A DNA stretch of 64,000 nucleotides from Doris montereyensis (Eukaryota; Mollusca; Gastropoda; Nudibranchia; Dorididae). The notes under the pieces were generated by a model. The model did not search any database and was not told the origin of the DNA. It was given only the letters and a program-made list of their open reading frames with translations. The position numbers were made by a program, and so were the translations under genes. This document shows positions 63,411 through 64,000 of the stretch, piece after piece; position 1 is the first letter of the stretch, and every line of letters begins with the position of its first letter. The DNA lies in NCBI GenBank assembly GCA_037039925.1, contig JAXRKP010000454.1, positions 70,001 through 134,000 of the forward strand. The letters are read 5' to 3'.

Positions 63411-64000
63411 CCAAACAAACCCAGGAATGGGTGTGAATTCGCCAAACAAACCCAGGAATGGGTGTGAATTCGCCAAACAAACCCAGGAATGGATGTGAAT
63501 TCGCCAAACATACCCAGGAATGGGTGTGAGTTCGCCAAACAAACCCAGGACCGGGTGTGAGTTCGCCAAACAAACCCAGGAATGGGTGTGAATTCGCCAA
63601 ACAAACCCAGGAATGGGTGTGAAGCCAAACAATTCATAAACAAACCCAGGAATGGGTGTGAATTCGCCAAACAAACCCAGGAATGGGTGTGAGTTCGCCA
63701 AACAAACCCAGGAATGGGTGTGAATTCGCAAACAAACCCAGGAATGGGTGTGAATTCGCCAAACAAACCCAGGAATGGGTGTGAATTCGCCAAACAAACC
63801 CAGGAATGGATGTGAATTCGCCAAACAAACCCAGGAATGGGTGTGAATTCGCCAAACAAACCCAGGAATGGGTGTGAATTCGCCAAACAAACCCAGGAAT
63901 GGGTGTGAATTCGCCAAACAAACCCAGGAATGGGTGTGAGTTCATAAACAAACCCAGGAATGGGTGTGATTTCGCCAAACAAACCCAGGAATGGGTGTGA
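63406..64000. repeat. 31-bp minisatellite reaching the window end
   Basis: About 19 copies of a 31-bp unit, GAATTCGCCAAACAAACCC plus AGGAATGGGTGT. Because 31 is not a multiple of three, each minus frame cycles through the same three peptides and all three stay open. It starts inside the gypsy integrase region and is not closed in this window. Confidence 0.97.

Noticed and set aside
63188..63982. 264-codon repeat protein
   Set aside because: All three frames of the 31-bp minisatellite are equally open, and the N-terminal part derives from a broken integrase and a LINE tail.

Overview
This is a window of a large, repeat-rich animal nuclear genome. It contains two spliced, metazoan-conserved genes with GT-AG introns, tRNA-derived SINEs, a non-LTR retrotransposon family, Tc1/mariner, piggyBac-type and Ty3/gypsy remnants, and many mini- and microsatellites. 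There are no operons or bacterial signals. The repeat content and AT-rich introns suggest a lophotrochozoan, probably a mollusc; that placement is inference.

Layout. 0-2.7 kb: an almost pure G/T-strand simple-sequence block, with GTT-based repeats and a (TTTGGG)n array. 3.0-3.6 kb: a head-to-head repeat element with a hammerhead-like core and a 12-bp target duplication. 4.3-5.6 kb: two LINE fragments in inverted orientation. 6.7-15.5 kb (+): an ASB8-like gene (ankyrin repeats plus SOCS box) in six coding exons. Its fourth intron holds about 53 copies of a 47-bp unit that each carry the exon's 5' splice site, a piggyBac-type MITE inside that array, a helicase fragment, a SINE, a relic of exon 4, and four tandem copies of the next 3' splice site. 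15.6-18.3 kb (-): an internally deleted LINE just past the ASB8 stop codon. 19.3-20.5 kb: a 36-bp minisatellite. 21.5-26.3 kb: dispersed repeats and large CT/ATT/TA tracts. 26.3-28.9 kb (-): a dead Tc1/mariner element containing two minisatellites. 29-36.6 kb: intergenic sequence with SINEs and a truncated LINE. 36.7-55.9 kb (-): a ZC3H15 (DFRP1) gene in 12 coding exons. Its introns contain SINEs, a short T-rich repeat and a nested LINE/SINE/LINE/MITE stack. 56.2-57.3 kb: very long CT tracts upstream of ZC3H15. 59.1-64 kb: a Ty3/gypsy integrase region (-) split by a LINE copy with both target duplications, and a 31-bp minisatellite running off the window end.

The two host genes are unrelated in function. 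ASB8 is expected to be a substrate receptor of a cullin-RING ubiquitin ligase. ZC3H15 is expected to bind and stabilise the translation-associated GTPase DRG1. Both gene models need single-base corrections at or near short homopolymers while every splice site is intact, which points to residual long-read assembly indels more than to pseudogenes.

The most distinctive theme is that tandem arrays here often begin inside functional sequence: a 5' splice site, a 3' splice site, a transposase catalytic region and an integrase region. The best candidates for something undescribed are the decoy splice-donor array in ASB8 and the candidate ribozyme-bearing element at 3.0-3.6 kb.
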